Below, piece by piece: positions 13,873 to 27,221 of a stretch of DNA of 55,000 bases (within the stretch, counting starts at the first letter, position 1; each line of letters begins with the position of its first letter). A program made the translations under genes and the position numbers. The notes below the pieces were generated by a model that saw only the letters and a list, made by a program, of their open reading frames with translations, was not told the DNA's origin and searched no databases. The DNA is from Chrysomallon squamiferum. Its lineage: Eukaryota; Mollusca; Gastropoda; Neomphalida; Peltospiridae. The DNA is taken from contig CM022674.1 of NCBI GenBank assembly GCA_012295275.1, positions 1,333,177 through 1,388,176 of the forward strand. Reading direction: 5' to 3'.

Positions 13873-15238
13873 TTTTTTGGGGGGGTGTTTTTCTTGTTCT
13901 TCTGTTTTTTTTTTTTTAAGTTCAATTTTCTTTTTTATATTTGTGTGTGTGTGTGTGTGTGTTGTGTGTATGGTTTTTTGTTATAATTTTTATACAGAAT
14001 TAGGTGTGTATGTATGTGTGTGTGCATGCACACACTTGTGTGGGCATGTGCATTCATGCGTAAGTGTGAAAAGGGAAAACTGTTGTGAAAGAAATAATTT
14101 GATGTTAGAAAGAACAAAAACAGTAAAAAAAAATGTTGGAAAGAAAAACAGAAAAGAAATATATAAAAGATGGTGGAATGGAAGAAGAAAAGAAAATAGA
14201 AGATTCATATTGAAAGAAAAGAAAGAAAGAATAAGATAGACTGGTACTAAAAGGGCAAGAAGATAGTAAAAAAATAGATAATGAATAGTAGTAGAAAAAA
14301 AAAAGAATGACAATAGATAATAAAAGGAAAAAAAAAAATTTAAGGTTAATGACAGTGAAAGAAAAAAAAGGTAAGAAAATTGATGTAAGAAAGAAAGGAA
14401 AATGAAACTAACTGATGCAGAAAGAAAAGGAAATATGTTAGCTGATACAAAAAAAAAAAAAAAAAAAAAAACCATTAATTACTGACAGTACAAAGAAAAA
14501 ACTAAAACTGAAATAATCACCAGTACAAAGAAATAACAAAAAACTTCTACTAATTGATTGAAAGAAAAAGAAAAAGATTACTGATGACAGAAATTAAAGA
14601 AAACAAAATCAGTTTGGGATTCTCTGAACACATCTTAACATTTAAAAAAAAAAAATCAAATTTTCAAAAATCTGAATTAGGATGAACAAAGAATGATGAA
14701 AAGACACATACATCAAACATTTCACCACATTTTGTTAAATCAAAAACAAATAAGGCACAGTGGTGTGCAACGACTGCAAATTTGAATTTGTCTGAACTGT
14801 TAACAACTGACCTTAGGCTCTTGTAAAATAGTCCTCACACTACACAAAATGTTGAATGTGTGCAATATTTGTCTAGTAATGGGGTAAATCATTGCTGACA
14901 GATATCAAAAAATAAATATCTGTAGGTCAAACAGAAAAATAAAAAAAAAGAAATAAAAAAAAAGGGAACATTCTGGACTGGGCTAGCAACGTTTGTTGTT
15001 GTTAAATATCAGCCAATGAAATCACTCACACATATACACAGTTTGCAGTGATTTTGTGTAAATAATATTCTTCCTATTCAAGGCTTTTATATGAAATTCA
15101 TGCACGGTGACTACAAACACTGGTATTCTGTAAACAGTTTGAAAGGTAAGCATGGTGAATGGCCATGTTGACAAAATACCAGATTCTAAAACCATTCAAC
15201 ATTGAAAAAAATTATAATAATTAAAAACACATAAAATT
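11970..15238. other. Noncoding stretch with triplet and homopolymer repeats
   Basis: (AAT)n at 12731-12807, an A-run near 13527-13552, (ATT)n at 13813-13867, short (GT)n near 13943-13960 and long purine-rich stretches at 14100-14480. A non-repetitive piece lies around 14740-14900. No gene recognised. Confidence 0.55.
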
Positions 15239-15239
15239 A

Positions 15240-15283
<44 letters not shown>

Positions 15284-15548
15284 GTGTGTTCATTCTTATA
15301 CTATTCTGATATAAGTTACTACTACTGTTACTAGTATCAGTATCAGTATCAGTATCAGTATCAGTATCAGTATTAATATTAGTATTAGTATATCTTACAA
15401 ACTGGAGCACATTACCTATTAAATGGACAAAAATTCACAAAGCCACTACAGCTACTACTACTGCTGCTATTATTATTATTATTATTTATTATTACTATTA
15501 TTATTATTATTATTACTACTATTACTATTATTATTATTATTACTATAA

Positions 15549-15603
<55 letters not shown>

Positions 15604-15605
15604 AA

Positions 15606-15642
<37 letters not shown>
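15239..15642. repeat. Microsatellite cluster: (TG)n, (AGTATC)n, (ATT)n
   Basis: (TG)n at 15239-15288 is followed by a hexamer run of AGTATC units at 15331-15391 that decays into AGTATT. A long (ATT)n tract with ACT interruptions follows at 15468-15642, within which 'tactataattgtt' occurs twice. Confidence 0.9.
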
Positions 15643-15643
<1 letters not shown>

Positions 15644-16683
15644 TCTGTTCACATAAAGATGAATTGAAACTTAATCACAGATTATAGCACATTATGTATT
15701 AAATGGGCAAAAATGCACAAAGGCACACACAAATAAATCAAACCCATTTGCTTACAGATCCACCAACAGACGAGCAACAGATTATCTTCTGTATTACTTC
15801 ACTTTGTATTCAGCGAAGCTGTTTTTATTTTTGTTTTATCTGCGATTTCTTTAGAGCACAATGAGTTATTTGATATGTGTTCGGGAAATAAAGTCGACAT
15901 ATTTAACACATAATTTACGTCTGAAATCTATAGGAAAATTTGAAGAAAAAAAAAAAAAAAGTCACAGCAAAAAAAAAAAAATAATAATAATAATATATCG
16001 GTTTTCCTTCTTTTTTTTTTTTCTAATATAAAAGTACATTCATTTGTGATCTTATATTTATCCACAGGCTATCTGTATTAGAAATAATTATATGTTGTTT
16101 TGTTTTTTTAAATATATATATATATAATAATAATAATAATAAAACATATATATAATAATATTAAAAATAAAACATATATATAATAATAATAAAAACAAAA
16201 CATATATATAATAATATTAAAAATAAAACATATATAAAAATAATAAAAACAAAACATATATTATTTATGATCAAAAAGCTATCTGTTTTTTCCACACACC
16301 TGATTACACATAATCACAGTATCCTTTGACAAAATTCGGACTGATTAATATCAACATTAATGAGCATTAATTACAAAGTGTTTGAGAACTATTTGCTGTC
16401 TCTGTTAAATTCTGTCACTGTAAATTGTTCGCACTCAGGTGCTCTGGTTCATAATCTGTCAATTATTCTAGACTGAACAAATTCTCTGTAACAAAAAAAG
16501 AAAAAAAAAGAGAAAATTTCTAATTTCAAGCAAAACAAAACAAAAATGCAGCTAGGTCATCAGAATGCTGTCATCGCTGATGTCCATCAGCTTTTTACCA
16601 CAGCAAGGAGACGACAAAACAATCAGAATTTGTCAAAAGGATTAGAATGCAAGAGAATCTCTCTTCATAACTGTCAACTATCT
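15643..16683. other. Noncoding stretch with two non-repetitive pieces
   Basis: The pieces at 15750-15930 and 16380-16680 are more complex than the surroundings. The second contains a short open frame starting MQLGHQNAVIADVHQ that I do not recognise and that runs into a (TC)n tract. It also contains the 28-bp minisatellite listed separately. Confidence 0.4.
16141..16259. repeat. Minisatellite, 28-bp unit, about 4.3 copies
   Basis: Units begin aaaacatatatataataat and alternate between endings 'attaaaaat' and 'aataaaaac', which suggests a higher-order 56-bp dimer. Confidence 0.85.
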
Positions 16684-16706
16684 GTTGCTTGCTTGCTTGC
16701 TTGCTT

Positions 16707-16756
<50 letters not shown>
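16684..16756. repeat. (TTGC)n followed by (TC)n
   Basis: Five to six TTGC units run directly into about 48 bp of (TC)n. Confidence 0.9.
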
Positions 16757-16759
<3 letters not shown>

Positions 16760-16869
16760 TTTTTCTTCTCCTTTTCTAATTCTTGATACCTCTTTTTGGA
16801 TTCTCTACATCTGTCTGCAATTCTAATGTTATATCTTTTTCTGTTTTCTGTCATTCTATATCAGTGTTT

Positions 16870-17050
16870 CTTTCTCTCTTTCTTTCTTTTTCTATTTATC
16901 TCTCACTCTTTCACAACCTGTTCTCTCATTCTTTCTTTTTCCATTTATCTCTCACTTTCACAACCTGTTCTCTCATTCTTTCTTTTTCTATTTATCTCTC
17001 ACTTTCACAACCTGTTCTCTCATTCTTTCTTTTTCTATTTATCTCTCACT
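16870..17050. repeat. Pyrimidine-rich minisatellite, 47-bp unit, about 3.5 copies
   Basis: The anchor 'cacaacctg' recurs at 16912, 16959 and 17006, giving a 47-bp period. Open frames across it are side effects. Confidence 0.85.
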
Positions 17051-17396
17051 TTTCTTTCTTTTTCTCACATTCTCTTTATCATGCTTTTTCTTTCTTTCTT
17101 CCAGAAAAAAAAGAAATAACCAAAAACAACACAAGAAAACAAAATGTAAAGAGAGAGATTACTGATTTAAATTTATATGTAAAAATGTTTAAAATTATAA
17201 ATTTAATAATACTATCATTTCCTTAATTAGTCTATTTTTAAACTGTATTTCCTGATATTAACAGAAATTAAATTTTAACTATAAACCATTACTACACTAA
17301 TCCTACCCTTATTAATAGCCACATCAAACACTGAGCCTTAAGCAAATGTGGAATGTCCCTATCTTCTTCTTTTTTAAAATTTAAATTAAAAATTAG

Positions 17397-17427
<31 letters not shown>

Positions 17428-18989
17428 CTTCCTATAAATAATGTACTTTTGTTTGAATGGATGAACTTTAAAAAAAAAAATATTTAAAAATTTAAAAAAA
17501 TAATAATAATAATAAAATTAAAAAAACAATGAAAGAACTCTAAAAAAAAACAATAAATAAAAAATAAAAAAGTCTGATTTACAGTCATTTTCTTCCACAG
17601 AGTAATTACTTGACCTTAATTACATATTATTTCCATAATACTGTCAACAGAGTGCCCAGAATAATTATACTATGCACCATACTTCCTGAGTTAAAAAAAA
17701 CTGATATCAATTATAATTACATGCTTCAATTTAAAGGTAAAGTGGACAAAGTATCAAATTAAAACATATTGTTGAGGCAAAGATTACAGTCATCATTTTC
17801 ACAAAGTGGGTTCTAGGTTGGGATAGCATATATCAGTGAATTTTGGACTGGGAGACTATTTCAGAAGTTCTTTGCTAGGAGAGGTTTCCCAAGTGATTTT
17901 TGACTGGGAGTGTGTTCTAGAATGGGAAAATACTTTACAGGATTCTAGGATACTTTGCAGATAAATTCAGAGGTTGAAGCCTGAGAAGGCACAGCAGTGA
18001 ATTTATGTTGGAAAGCTGTGGGTTACTGTTGGCAGTATCTTATAAAATAAAGAAAGAAAGAAAGAAAGAAAAAGAAAATAATAAAACAAACAAACAAACA
18101 AATTTATGAATAAATAAAGAAAGAAAGAAATAATCAAATTTATCTGAAATATGTAAAAATCAGAGAAACTATGACAAGTGACAGATTTTTTTTTTAATGT
18201 TAAAATTTTAAAATTATGATGATTCCAGAAATTCCTGAAATATATACATTGATCTATCACCTTTCATTGAAATAGTGATTTTCATTAATTTGTTGTTTTT
18301 TTTTACTAATTTACTTTTTTCTTCCTTTTTCGTGCAAATTTAATGGATCCTATTTTATACTGAAAACCAATACAGCTGTACCAGAAGTTAAATTATTTTA
18401 ACCGTAGATTTAATTGGCTGAAGTTAATTAGTACATTGATGAATTAAGAAACTGTACGTCCCAGATGAAGTTAAATACAGTATATAGTTATCAGGTGATG
18501 ATGATGATGATGATAACAACAACAACAACAACAACAATAATAACAATAATAATAATAACAATAATAATAATAATATCAATAATAATAATAATAACAACAA
18601 TAATAATACTAATAACAACAACAACAATAATAATAATAATAATAATAACAACAACAACAATAATAATAAACAGTCAAAAGCATAGAACATGTTAAATGAG
18701 GGATAAAAAAAAAAATGTAACACATCATGTTAAATCAACAGAATTCAAAATGTTTTAGCTTCTTTTATTTATCTTTTTATTATTATTACTATTATTATCA
18801 TCATTATTGGTTTATTCATTTGTTTTCTACGACCAGTCAACTACACAATCTAACCAGAACAATGCATACCTGTGAATAATGTCAAACATCAATTTAGATA
18901 ATTATTACGTGTGGTTTTTTTCCTTTTAACTCCCCCTTTTCTATTTTGTTTTTAACGCTTCAACAATCACAGCTCAGGTTCTCTTCTTA
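17051..18989. other. Noncoding stretch
   Basis: Holds (TA)n near 17398-17422, A-rich runs, a non-repetitive piece at 17740-18000 in which 'ttggactgggag'-like phrases recur, and a long AAC/AAT triplet tract at 18496-18669. No gene seen. Confidence 0.5.
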
Positions 18990-19260
18990 AACGGTATTTA
19001 ACAAATTAACAGATGTGCAGGACATTAATGAATTTGACACGACAGAAACGTGTTAAAAACTGTGAGCAAAACCCAGTGAAGCGGAATCTAAATAATATAT
19101 ACAATTACTAATAAAATAAATTGGTTTAATCTGCAACACTCTGGGATTAATCTGTTAAATTAGCAGTAATTAATTCGGTGGGTCATTAATGTTGCTTAGC
19201 AACAGAACTAATATAATAACCCACAGCAGTGATAAACAAAGGTTGACTTGATTATTAATG
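18990..19260. promoter_or_regulatory. Candidate regulatory block rich in TAAT cores, with an X-box-like palindrome
   Basis: This piece is less repetitive than its neighbours and carries many ATTA/TAAT homeodomain-type cores. At 19191-19203 it holds GTTGCTTAGCAAC, a perfect palindrome of two 6-bp half-sites with one spacer base, which is an RFX X-box-type site. Enhancer function is inference. Confidence 0.35.
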
Positions 19261-20271
19261 TGTCAAATAAAAGTGAGATTTTTTTTTTTTTTTTTTTTTT
19301 TCTTTTTCCCCGTTTTTTTTTTTATATTTCCAAATGTACTTAAATATACAGACAGGGCTATTTGTAATAAATGTGATCTAATATAATTTATATAACCACC
19401 AGGAAATACATTAAGCAGATTATATTATCATTTATTATTTTTGTAATTTATATTCGTATCATTTTTATAATTTAATATTTTATATCTAATTTCCTTCTTT
19501 CAGTAAAAAAAAACATTAAATAAATAATTATTAAAATATAGTTATGCTATATATAGAAAATTTTATTTCTGATCTAAATAAATTTTAAAAGTAGAGAATC
19601 AGACAAATTTCTTGAATAATAGTAATAATAATAATGATATTTAATCGATTATAGTAATTAATAAATGTAGTTAAAACGACGTAAGTTTCAAATAACCCAA
19701 AACAGATTTTTACACACTTTTCAAAATATAAATTTATTACATTTTATTAAATTAAACTGGCTGAAATAAACAAACAAACAAATTACTTAAAGACAGTTAC
19801 TTGGAAACCGTTGGTCATTATACACAAGATACTTGCTTTATACAAAGTGGTTGCTATAAGCAAGACTGGCGCAGTATTCAAATTAAGCAAATATAAAGGC
19901 AGATTGTATTATTTATAACTAAAATGCATTATTATTATCATTATTACCATTTAGTGAACCATGTACCTTCAGAACCCAATATCCTCACATTTATAAACAT
20001 TAAAAAAAAATCTTTATAACCCATACAACAAGATAGATATTCTCAAGAATGTTATATATTGATCTATACAAATCTAACCCCGACTGCAGAATCAGAGAGG
20101 TAACTATAACAGAAGACGTGTACATATTTACACAAACAAATGTCCCATTTTGACTTTCTTATCATTAAAAAGAAACAGAAGAAGAAAAGAAATTTAGGTG
20201 TGCCTATTCAATAATTTCCATAGCAACTAAGTTATGTCATTATATCCATAATATATATGTGTGTGTGCACA

Positions 20272-20315
<44 letters not shown>

Positions 20316-20429
20316 GACACACACACACACACACACACACATAAAGACTTCACCAACCAAGGTAAATATTTGCAAAAAACTATATATATATAAATTAATT
20401 ATTTTTTTTTTACCTGATTATTATTGGCA
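19261..20429. other. Noncoding stretch
   Basis: A T-run at 19279-19301, AT-rich filler and a (CA)n block at 20256-20341. No gene seen. Confidence 0.5.
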
Positions 20430-20640
20430 AACAGCCTGGCCCTGCTCTCACACACACGACAACAAACGTCTTTGAGACTGTGTTCAGCGTCTGCCAGGTA
20501 TCCCAACCTGGAAATTGGGTGGTTGCCATGGCAACTACAACAATGTACCAGGTTGGGAGTGCATAAATAATTCTGTGTGTTGCTATAACAGCTACAAGTC
20601 AAATGCTAAGTAAATGGGAAAAAATTAACCCCGAGATCAA
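20430..20640. promoter_or_regulatory. Candidate regulatory block with a perfect RFX X-box inside an inverted repeat
   Basis: GTTGCCATGGCAAC at 20522-20535 is the fully symmetric RFX-family X-box. It sits almost exactly in the middle of an 11-bp perfect inverted repeat, tcccaacctgg at 20501-20511 and ccaggttggga at 20548-20558. The block is GC-richer than its surroundings. The 67-codon Cys-rich minus-strand frame across it does not resemble a known protein. Confidence 0.5.
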
Positions 20641-23499
20641 TGAGACTTGCACAGAACTTGTGCAATGCCTGTTTGGTTGCGTACAAAGCACCAATTGTCA
20701 AAATAAGAGAAATATGAAAACAAAAACAAAACAAAAAACCCTGACTAAATAGGAGAAAGAAGAAAAAAAAAATAAAATAAAATCATAAAGATTTATTTAT
20801 TCTATTGAACATAACTGTACTGTTGATTAGTCTTCACTGAAGAAAATGATTATTTTTGCTAACACAAATACACAAGAAAAGAAATTATTCAGTAAAACCA
20901 TTTTCTTGTGTGCTCTGCAAAACATAAATATTCACATTTAATAAAAAAAATAAAAAAAGGAAATTTCGTGTATTACGATAATTCAATTAAATGTAACTGG
21001 TTTTTATTTCACGTAACAAATCGATGTTATTTTTTTAACATTTATATGTAAAGTATTAATTTAACAATACATTTCAATTTACACACAGCAATATTGTGTT
21101 TGGGGTTTGTTAACATTAGAGTTTACAATTTCTTTTATTTATTTATTTTTGTGAGGATTTAGTTTGTGCTGTTTTATTTACATGTTACTTTGATGGGGGT
21201 ATTTACTATTCATATTCTTTTTTTTTTTAATTTAAATATAAAAAAATTATATCTAACGCTATCTACTTCATTTGTTTCTTGTTGTTTTGGGGGAGGGGAT
21301 CTGCATTTTTTGTAGTTGTTGTTTTTTGGTGGGTTAACAGTTCTGAGAAAGTAAAAGAGAAGATCACTGCTGTATATTAATTACAGAACAAATGTTTCAG
21401 CTAATTAACACTTTCAGACATTACATCACTAGATTACATGTAATTAATTCTAAACCAAACATTTACCTCTATACAACATTTCTTTTTTTTAATTTTTATT
21501 TTAGCATTTGATAATTATTATGCAGTTCCAGAACTGATAATATTCCAGTGTGCTCATTTAAACTTCACTGCATCCATAAAACAAACAACTTGGTTTTAAA
21601 AAAAAATTCAAAATCCTCTTATGTTTTTTTTTTTTTGACATACCAAAACCGTACAAGACTGAGTCTTAGAAAAAAAAAGAAGAAAAAAAACAACAAAAAC
21701 TCTGTATGATTTATATGAACTCATTAGTTTTAATGAAACTGATTTATTATTTTGTAATTGTTACTAAATAAATATAGGAATAATATTTAATTATATTTTG
21801 TGTTTTTATTTTAATGTGGGTTTTAAGGTCAGTTAGAACACTTTTTCAGTGAAATATATTTTTATTAGACAACTTACTGGTCGTCATACAACAAAAATAA
21901 TTAGTTAACAACAACAAAAAAATTATATTCATTTAGATTACTGAAAAATAATTTTATTTGTGGAAGCTCATTTGGAATGGGAAACATCTTATTTAAATAA
22001 ATAATTAATGAAATAGCCAAAAAATCTTTTATATTCAGAAAAAAAAAAGGAACAAAATAAAAACATTTAAAAAAACAACAACCAAAAAAAGACCATTTGT
22101 ACAGACTCATATTAATAAATTAATTGCTGAAACTTAAAATAGTACAAAAAGTTTAAAAATAAAAATAAAAAGACAATTTTTTTAACTGAGTAAGAAAAAA
22201 AGATCTTTTCAGACTAAAACACAATAAATAAACTTCTCCTAACTTCTTTTTACAAAACTGAAATACAATCATGTAGTTTCTTCTAATTTCAAAGTAAAGA
22301 AGACAGTAATAAATTTTTTAAAAAAGAAAAAAATGAAATGTTTTTTTAAAAAAAAAGTCATTTCTTAAATTTCATGACATATGATCAAAATAAAATATAT
22401 GACTTAATACATTTCCAGTGGTAATGTGTACATATTAACAGCATAAATATAGTTTATTTCGGGTTTATATCGAACAGTTTCTCAAAATCGAACAATCATG
22501 TTTTAACTAACAACAACACATTAAAGTATTAATCTTTGATGCAGTGAAGGCCAACAATGTTTGACTTCTGCACTATAAGTAAGTACATTTTGGTTTTCTG
22601 ATCATGTATGCACCAGTGAATTCACATTAACATCTGAACATTAACAAAACTTACAACTCACTGCTTAAGTGTTGGGAGTTATAGTCACACACACATTTGT
22701 TTTGAAATTTTTGCCAAATCATCAAAATATTAATTAAAACTGGCAAAGGTTATCTGCATTAACCTATAGCCATACCATGATAAAATATGATTATATTATG
22801 TAAACAGTTTCGAGCTATTTGGTTATCTGTGGTTAAATAATTAACGAAATGGTAAAATCTGGCTATCTGGCTACGTGAGAGTTATATATTAAAATGTCAT
22901 CTCAGTCTATAATATTTAAGATTTTTTCATATATTTAAAATTATTAAATGTCATATCAGTCTATTTTTTTTTTAATAACTTTTAAAGATTTTAAAACAGA
23001 ATTTTATGTTTAAAAAATACTATGAAATTCATTTTTACACAAATTATTTATCTTTCACTTTTTCCCCTCTTTTTTTTTATCACATTTGTTCAGTCTACAA
23101 TTATTATTATTATTATTATAATTCTTATTGCAGAAATTTTTCAATCATTTATAGGCTTTTTACCTTTTCTCTCTCTACTTACAATGGCCTTTTATTATCT
23201 GACTTTTGATATATTAGGATATTCCTTAACAGAACAGCTTTCATAAATTACACGAAATTTTATTACTCAATACAAGCCTTGATAGGCATTTAAAAAAAAA
23301 AAAAAAAAAAAAAGAAGCAAAAAAAAAGAAGCAATAAATACTGACAACATTTTTATTCAAGTTATTTACTCATAATTTTTGTATATCACACTGTACTGCA
23401 GTATCAATGCACCAGTCAAGCTGATTATGTATCAGTATTGTTAAGTCTCCACTGGCAACACCTGAAGATATAAACTGGGAACTTTTGTAAATCATGAAT
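20641..23499. other. Noncoding AT-rich stretch, nothing distinctive
   Basis: Plain AT-rich DNA with short homopolymers, an (ATT)n near 23098-23118 and an A-run near 23291-23312. I see no gene, array or strong motif. Confidence 0.55.
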
Positions 23500-24070
23500 A
23501 CTTAAGTTTAGTCATTAAACGCACACAGGTTTCGGCCTAAATGTGCTTAAAAGCACCTCACCCCCCCCCCTCACCACCAGTGTTGCTGCGACACCAAACC
23601 AAACCGCTGAACAGTCCTGGTACCTTGCCAACAAAAAGGCATGATAGATTAATTCGGAAACAAAAGGTCGCAAAGTTTCCATGACAATTCGACTGACAAA
23701 CCCAAAACAACATTCAAGGTTCAATTCCTGTGAAAGACGAAATTATTGAGCCGACTCTACAAACAATGCACAAGTCTGCACGTGTCCCAGCTTGTATTTG
23801 GGGATAATGGTGGACTGTTTCCATGGCAACGAAAATAACTCAACATGCAATGCCTCTTAATCAATGGCTGTAGAATGAATCTTTTATGGGGTTTTAACGT
23901 GGAAACTGAGTCAATAAGAGTGTGCTCAAAGGACAACCTTCGCAGTTTTCTTTGCCGGACAGGCAAATGCTGCATTATGGTGGTGCAAAAACCAATAAAC
24001 TTGTATACTCTTTATACATGGGACGTATCAGCAGATGAGGATGAAAAAAAAAAAATAGATTGGTAATTAA
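23500..24070. promoter_or_regulatory. GC-richer noncoding block with two RFX X-box motifs, candidate enhancer
   Basis: This is the most complex noncoding block of the first 27 kb. GTTTCCATGGCAAC at 23817-23830 fits the RYYNYYATRRNRAC X-box consensus fully, and GTTTCCATGACAAT at 23675-23688 fits it with one mismatch. Other possible sites are a HOX/CDX-like TTTTATGG near 23882 and a TCF-like CTCAAAGG near 23925. Open frames of about 70 codons exist on both strands, but none looks like a protein. A B-box-like ggttcaattcc near 23719 has no tRNA fold around it. Confidence 0.45.
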
Positions 24071-24168
24071 CGGGTTGTTCGCTGGCTGCAAAGAACTAAT
24101 GTCCAGATACTTTAAAATAGTTATTCTCTGACCTAGTATTAATGACCAATACTAAATTAGTGGCATAT

Positions 24169-24173
24169 TAATA

Positions 24174-24209
<36 letters not shown>

Positions 24210-24269
24210 TATTATTATTATTTTTTTTTTTTTTTTTTTATTATTATAATGGTTATGATTATGATGATG

Positions 24270-24322
<53 letters not shown>
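24169..24322. repeat. (AAT)n then (ATT)n triplet repeats, self-complementary
   Basis: (AAT)n at 24169-24208 is followed directly by ATT units, a T-run at 24222-24239 and (ATT)n at 24270-24322, so the tract can fold into a long AT-only hairpin. Confidence 0.85.
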
Positions 24323-24323
<1 letters not shown>

Positions 24324-25071
24324 TAGTAGTGGTAGTAATAGTAGCAGTAATTATATATTAATTCCAAAACAACATAATTTACAATAAATTTTGAAAAGTA
24401 GCTTCTCTTCCTTCTCAGATACAAATATATGACTAAATAGGGAAATAAAAGAAGAAAAACAGTAATAAATATCAAATTTATGATATCATTTTATTTTTTT
24501 TTTTTGGGAGAAGGAAATCAAAAAGAAAGAAATTAACCTGTAATCTTAGGTACGTAAACATTAGCCATTAATTACTTCTGTTATTAAAAAGGAAAAAGAA
24601 AATATATAAATATATATATATATATATATAATGATAATTTTAAATTAAATAATGAAACAAACCAGTACTAAAAAAAAAATTTAAATTGAAAATATAAGGT
24701 TTTCTTAGTTTCTTCAACAGTTAAAAACAAAAACACATTTTTAAAATTAGTTTCAATATTTTTCAATTCATGTGACACTATTAAATACTAACTTTAATTT
24801 CAGTTTTAGTTGCTGTTTAGTCAAATACTTGTTTCTGTATTCTACCTTTCTTCATATAAAAGGAAAAAAACATTATGAATGGCATCTAAATATATTTTGA
24901 TACTAACAACTGTTAGAATGATAGAGGGCCTATCATTTCATTATAATAAAAGAAACCTATCATCTTCACTAGAATCTCACAAAATATGTGATGAGGTTAT
25001 GAGTAATTTTTAACATAATAACATCACAAATTTCAGTGTCAGCCAGTCAGAACATTTGTTTAGTAACAGAT

Positions 25072-25380
25072 CAATTACCTTTAACTAACCAACTAACCAA
25101 CTCACAAAACCTTAGATAAATCACTTTTCACTAACTTACTAACAGTCATGGTCCAGTTATCTTTCACTAACTAGCTAACACAATTTTAGAACAATTACCT
25201 TTTACTAACCAACTAACACAACCTTAGAACAATTACCTTTCACTAACCTACTAACACAACCATGGTCAAGTTATCTTTCACTAACCTACTAACACAGTCT
25301 TAGAACAATTACCTTGAACTAACCCACTAACACAACTGTAGATCAATTATTTTTCAGTAACCAACTAACTTAACAATGAA
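25072..25380. repeat. Degenerate minisatellite, 38-bp unit, about 8 copies
   Basis: Units contain caattacctttyactaacc followed by aactaacacaaccttagaa. Starts are near 25072, 25112, 25153, 25192, 25230, 25267, 25306 and 25343. A variant in which 'caattacc' becomes 'cagttatc' or 'caagttatc' recurs, indicating subfamilies. Confidence 0.85.
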
Positions 25381-25994
25381 CCAATATTTAGCTATAATTT
25401 TTTTCTTTTTTTAAATTTACTTTTTTTATATTATTAATATATATACTTCTTTGTTGTTGTTGTTGTTTTTTTTTAATGTAAGGTAACAAAGTAAATCTCT
25501 GTATAATAATGACAAAAACAACATCTTGTAAATGAATAGAACTGCTCTTTAATATACGTATTTCCATTTCCACATAAGAATACCAGAGTTATTCACTGAA
25601 AATGTACCGAAATGGGAAATGAACTTTATATGGTCTTTACTGTTCAGCTAACACAATAAATATCGAATCCCTAATTATTTTCATTTCACAACAAGGTCTA
25701 CTTTTATCATAAGATACAAGTCCAGTTATGCTTATTAGAATTACATTTACCATAAAACATATAAGCAGTTTATGTAATTATTTTGTAAAATTGAGCATTT
25801 TAAATGAGTTTCATGATCACTAAATCATTATGCTGTTGTTATCGTTTAATTATTTAAATTGTTTGTAAGTTAATCTTTGTGTCCAAGTTAATTAATTACA
25901 AAGACTAAAGTTTCTGATAAACAGAACAGGCACATTTCAACTGTTTCTGTCCTATTGTTTACTGGCAAATCAATAATATATGCAGGTATGGGTG

Positions 25995-26045
<51 letters not shown>

Positions 26046-27221
26046 ATGCGTGCATGTGCGTGCACATAATACTAATTCAGTCTGCACATAGAAATTATTT
26101 TATTTTTAAAAAAAAAAAAAAAATGTCTTATATGTCTCTGAGTGTGTCTGTTGTGTGTGGCTGTTGTTGGTTTTTTTTTTTTTTATATATATATGACTGA
26201 CTATAAAGCTGACAGCTCACATGACATATTTTAATTACCCAGAAAATTAGATTTAAAATTTTTATAATTATTATTATAGCTTTTTTTTTTTTTTAATCAG
26301 CAAAAAATAAACAATACAAATTTTAATACTTCAAAACATACTGCATAAAAATAAATTTAATGATGTGCTGTCTTTTTACATTTTAATTCATTAAATTAGA
26401 GATAAAAAAAACTCTTACCTTCATTCCTTAACTTTCATTTTAATTGCACTGCAGCAACACACAATTAAAATAATAACCAAAAATATTTTGGTGGTATGAA
26501 TTACAAAGTATCTATGCAGTTGTTTGCGAAATTATTTATTTCCATTCACCGTACGTCAACAATTTAAAATAAACTGCCAAGTATGTTTCTAAGCATTAGA
26601 ACATAACAAACGTTCACACCTGTTGTCTTGGTTACGGCAGCTTTACTTCTGCCTGAACAAGAACATAAAATTTAAGAGTCATATATCATTAATAATAAGA
26701 TACGAAGCAACATAATATCGTAAAACACTAAGAAATGTTTAATATGCTGTAATCCATACCAACGCCCCTTGTCGCTCTTTGGACTGTATACCATTGATAA
26801 ACGTTACTCTGTTTCTGGCTGAAAAGCATAGAAATGTCCCAAAAACGATCGTAGTAAACGATGCTTGTTTTAAGTGCAATTATTAATATACACCTTAATC
26901 AAAAAATAGAAAAGCAATAAAATATGCAAATACTAACCGTCTGTAAGGCTGTCAAATTATTATTGTGTACAAAAATTAAGCTTTTACTAAGTTTTAAAAG
27001 TTATAAGAAATTTACCTCCACTCTCCGATCATTTCGATGTGTTCTGCTAATCTCATTAAATCTCGTGAGGTTTCGTTTCTTTACGACAAATCTTGCTACA
27101 TGTAAAGTAAATATAATTTATTTTTTACATTTGATAAAAAGTAAAGCATTATAATTATTTTATGTATTTAAAAAATGACATATTTTAGAAATGTTTCCAC
27201 AGATCAAAAATAGAGCGTGAT
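25381..27221. other. Noncoding stretch upstream of LRRC23
   Basis: Contains (GT)n at 25998-26043 and homopolymers. The piece at 26590-26900 is non-repetitive and could hold the LRRC23 upstream region or a noncoding first exon of the minus-strand gene; the sequence does not decide this. The open frame at 26924-27154 is unsupported. Confidence 0.45.

Noticed and set aside
16546-16779. Open frame starting MQLGHQNAVIADVHQ
   Set aside because: It runs into (TTGC)n/(TC)n, has no recognised homology and no splice or promoter support.
23719-23729. B-box-like ggttcaattcc, possible tRNA
   Set aside because: No A box, anticodon arm or acceptor stem can be paired around it.
23515-24066. Three open frames of about 70 codons on both strands
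   Set aside because: Opposing frames of similar length with no protein resemblance; the block is better read as regulatory noncoding DNA.
25072-25380. Regularly spaced 38-bp units that could suggest a CRISPR-like array
   Set aside because: No conserved repeat with unique spacers; the whole unit is repeated and degenerate, in an animal genome.
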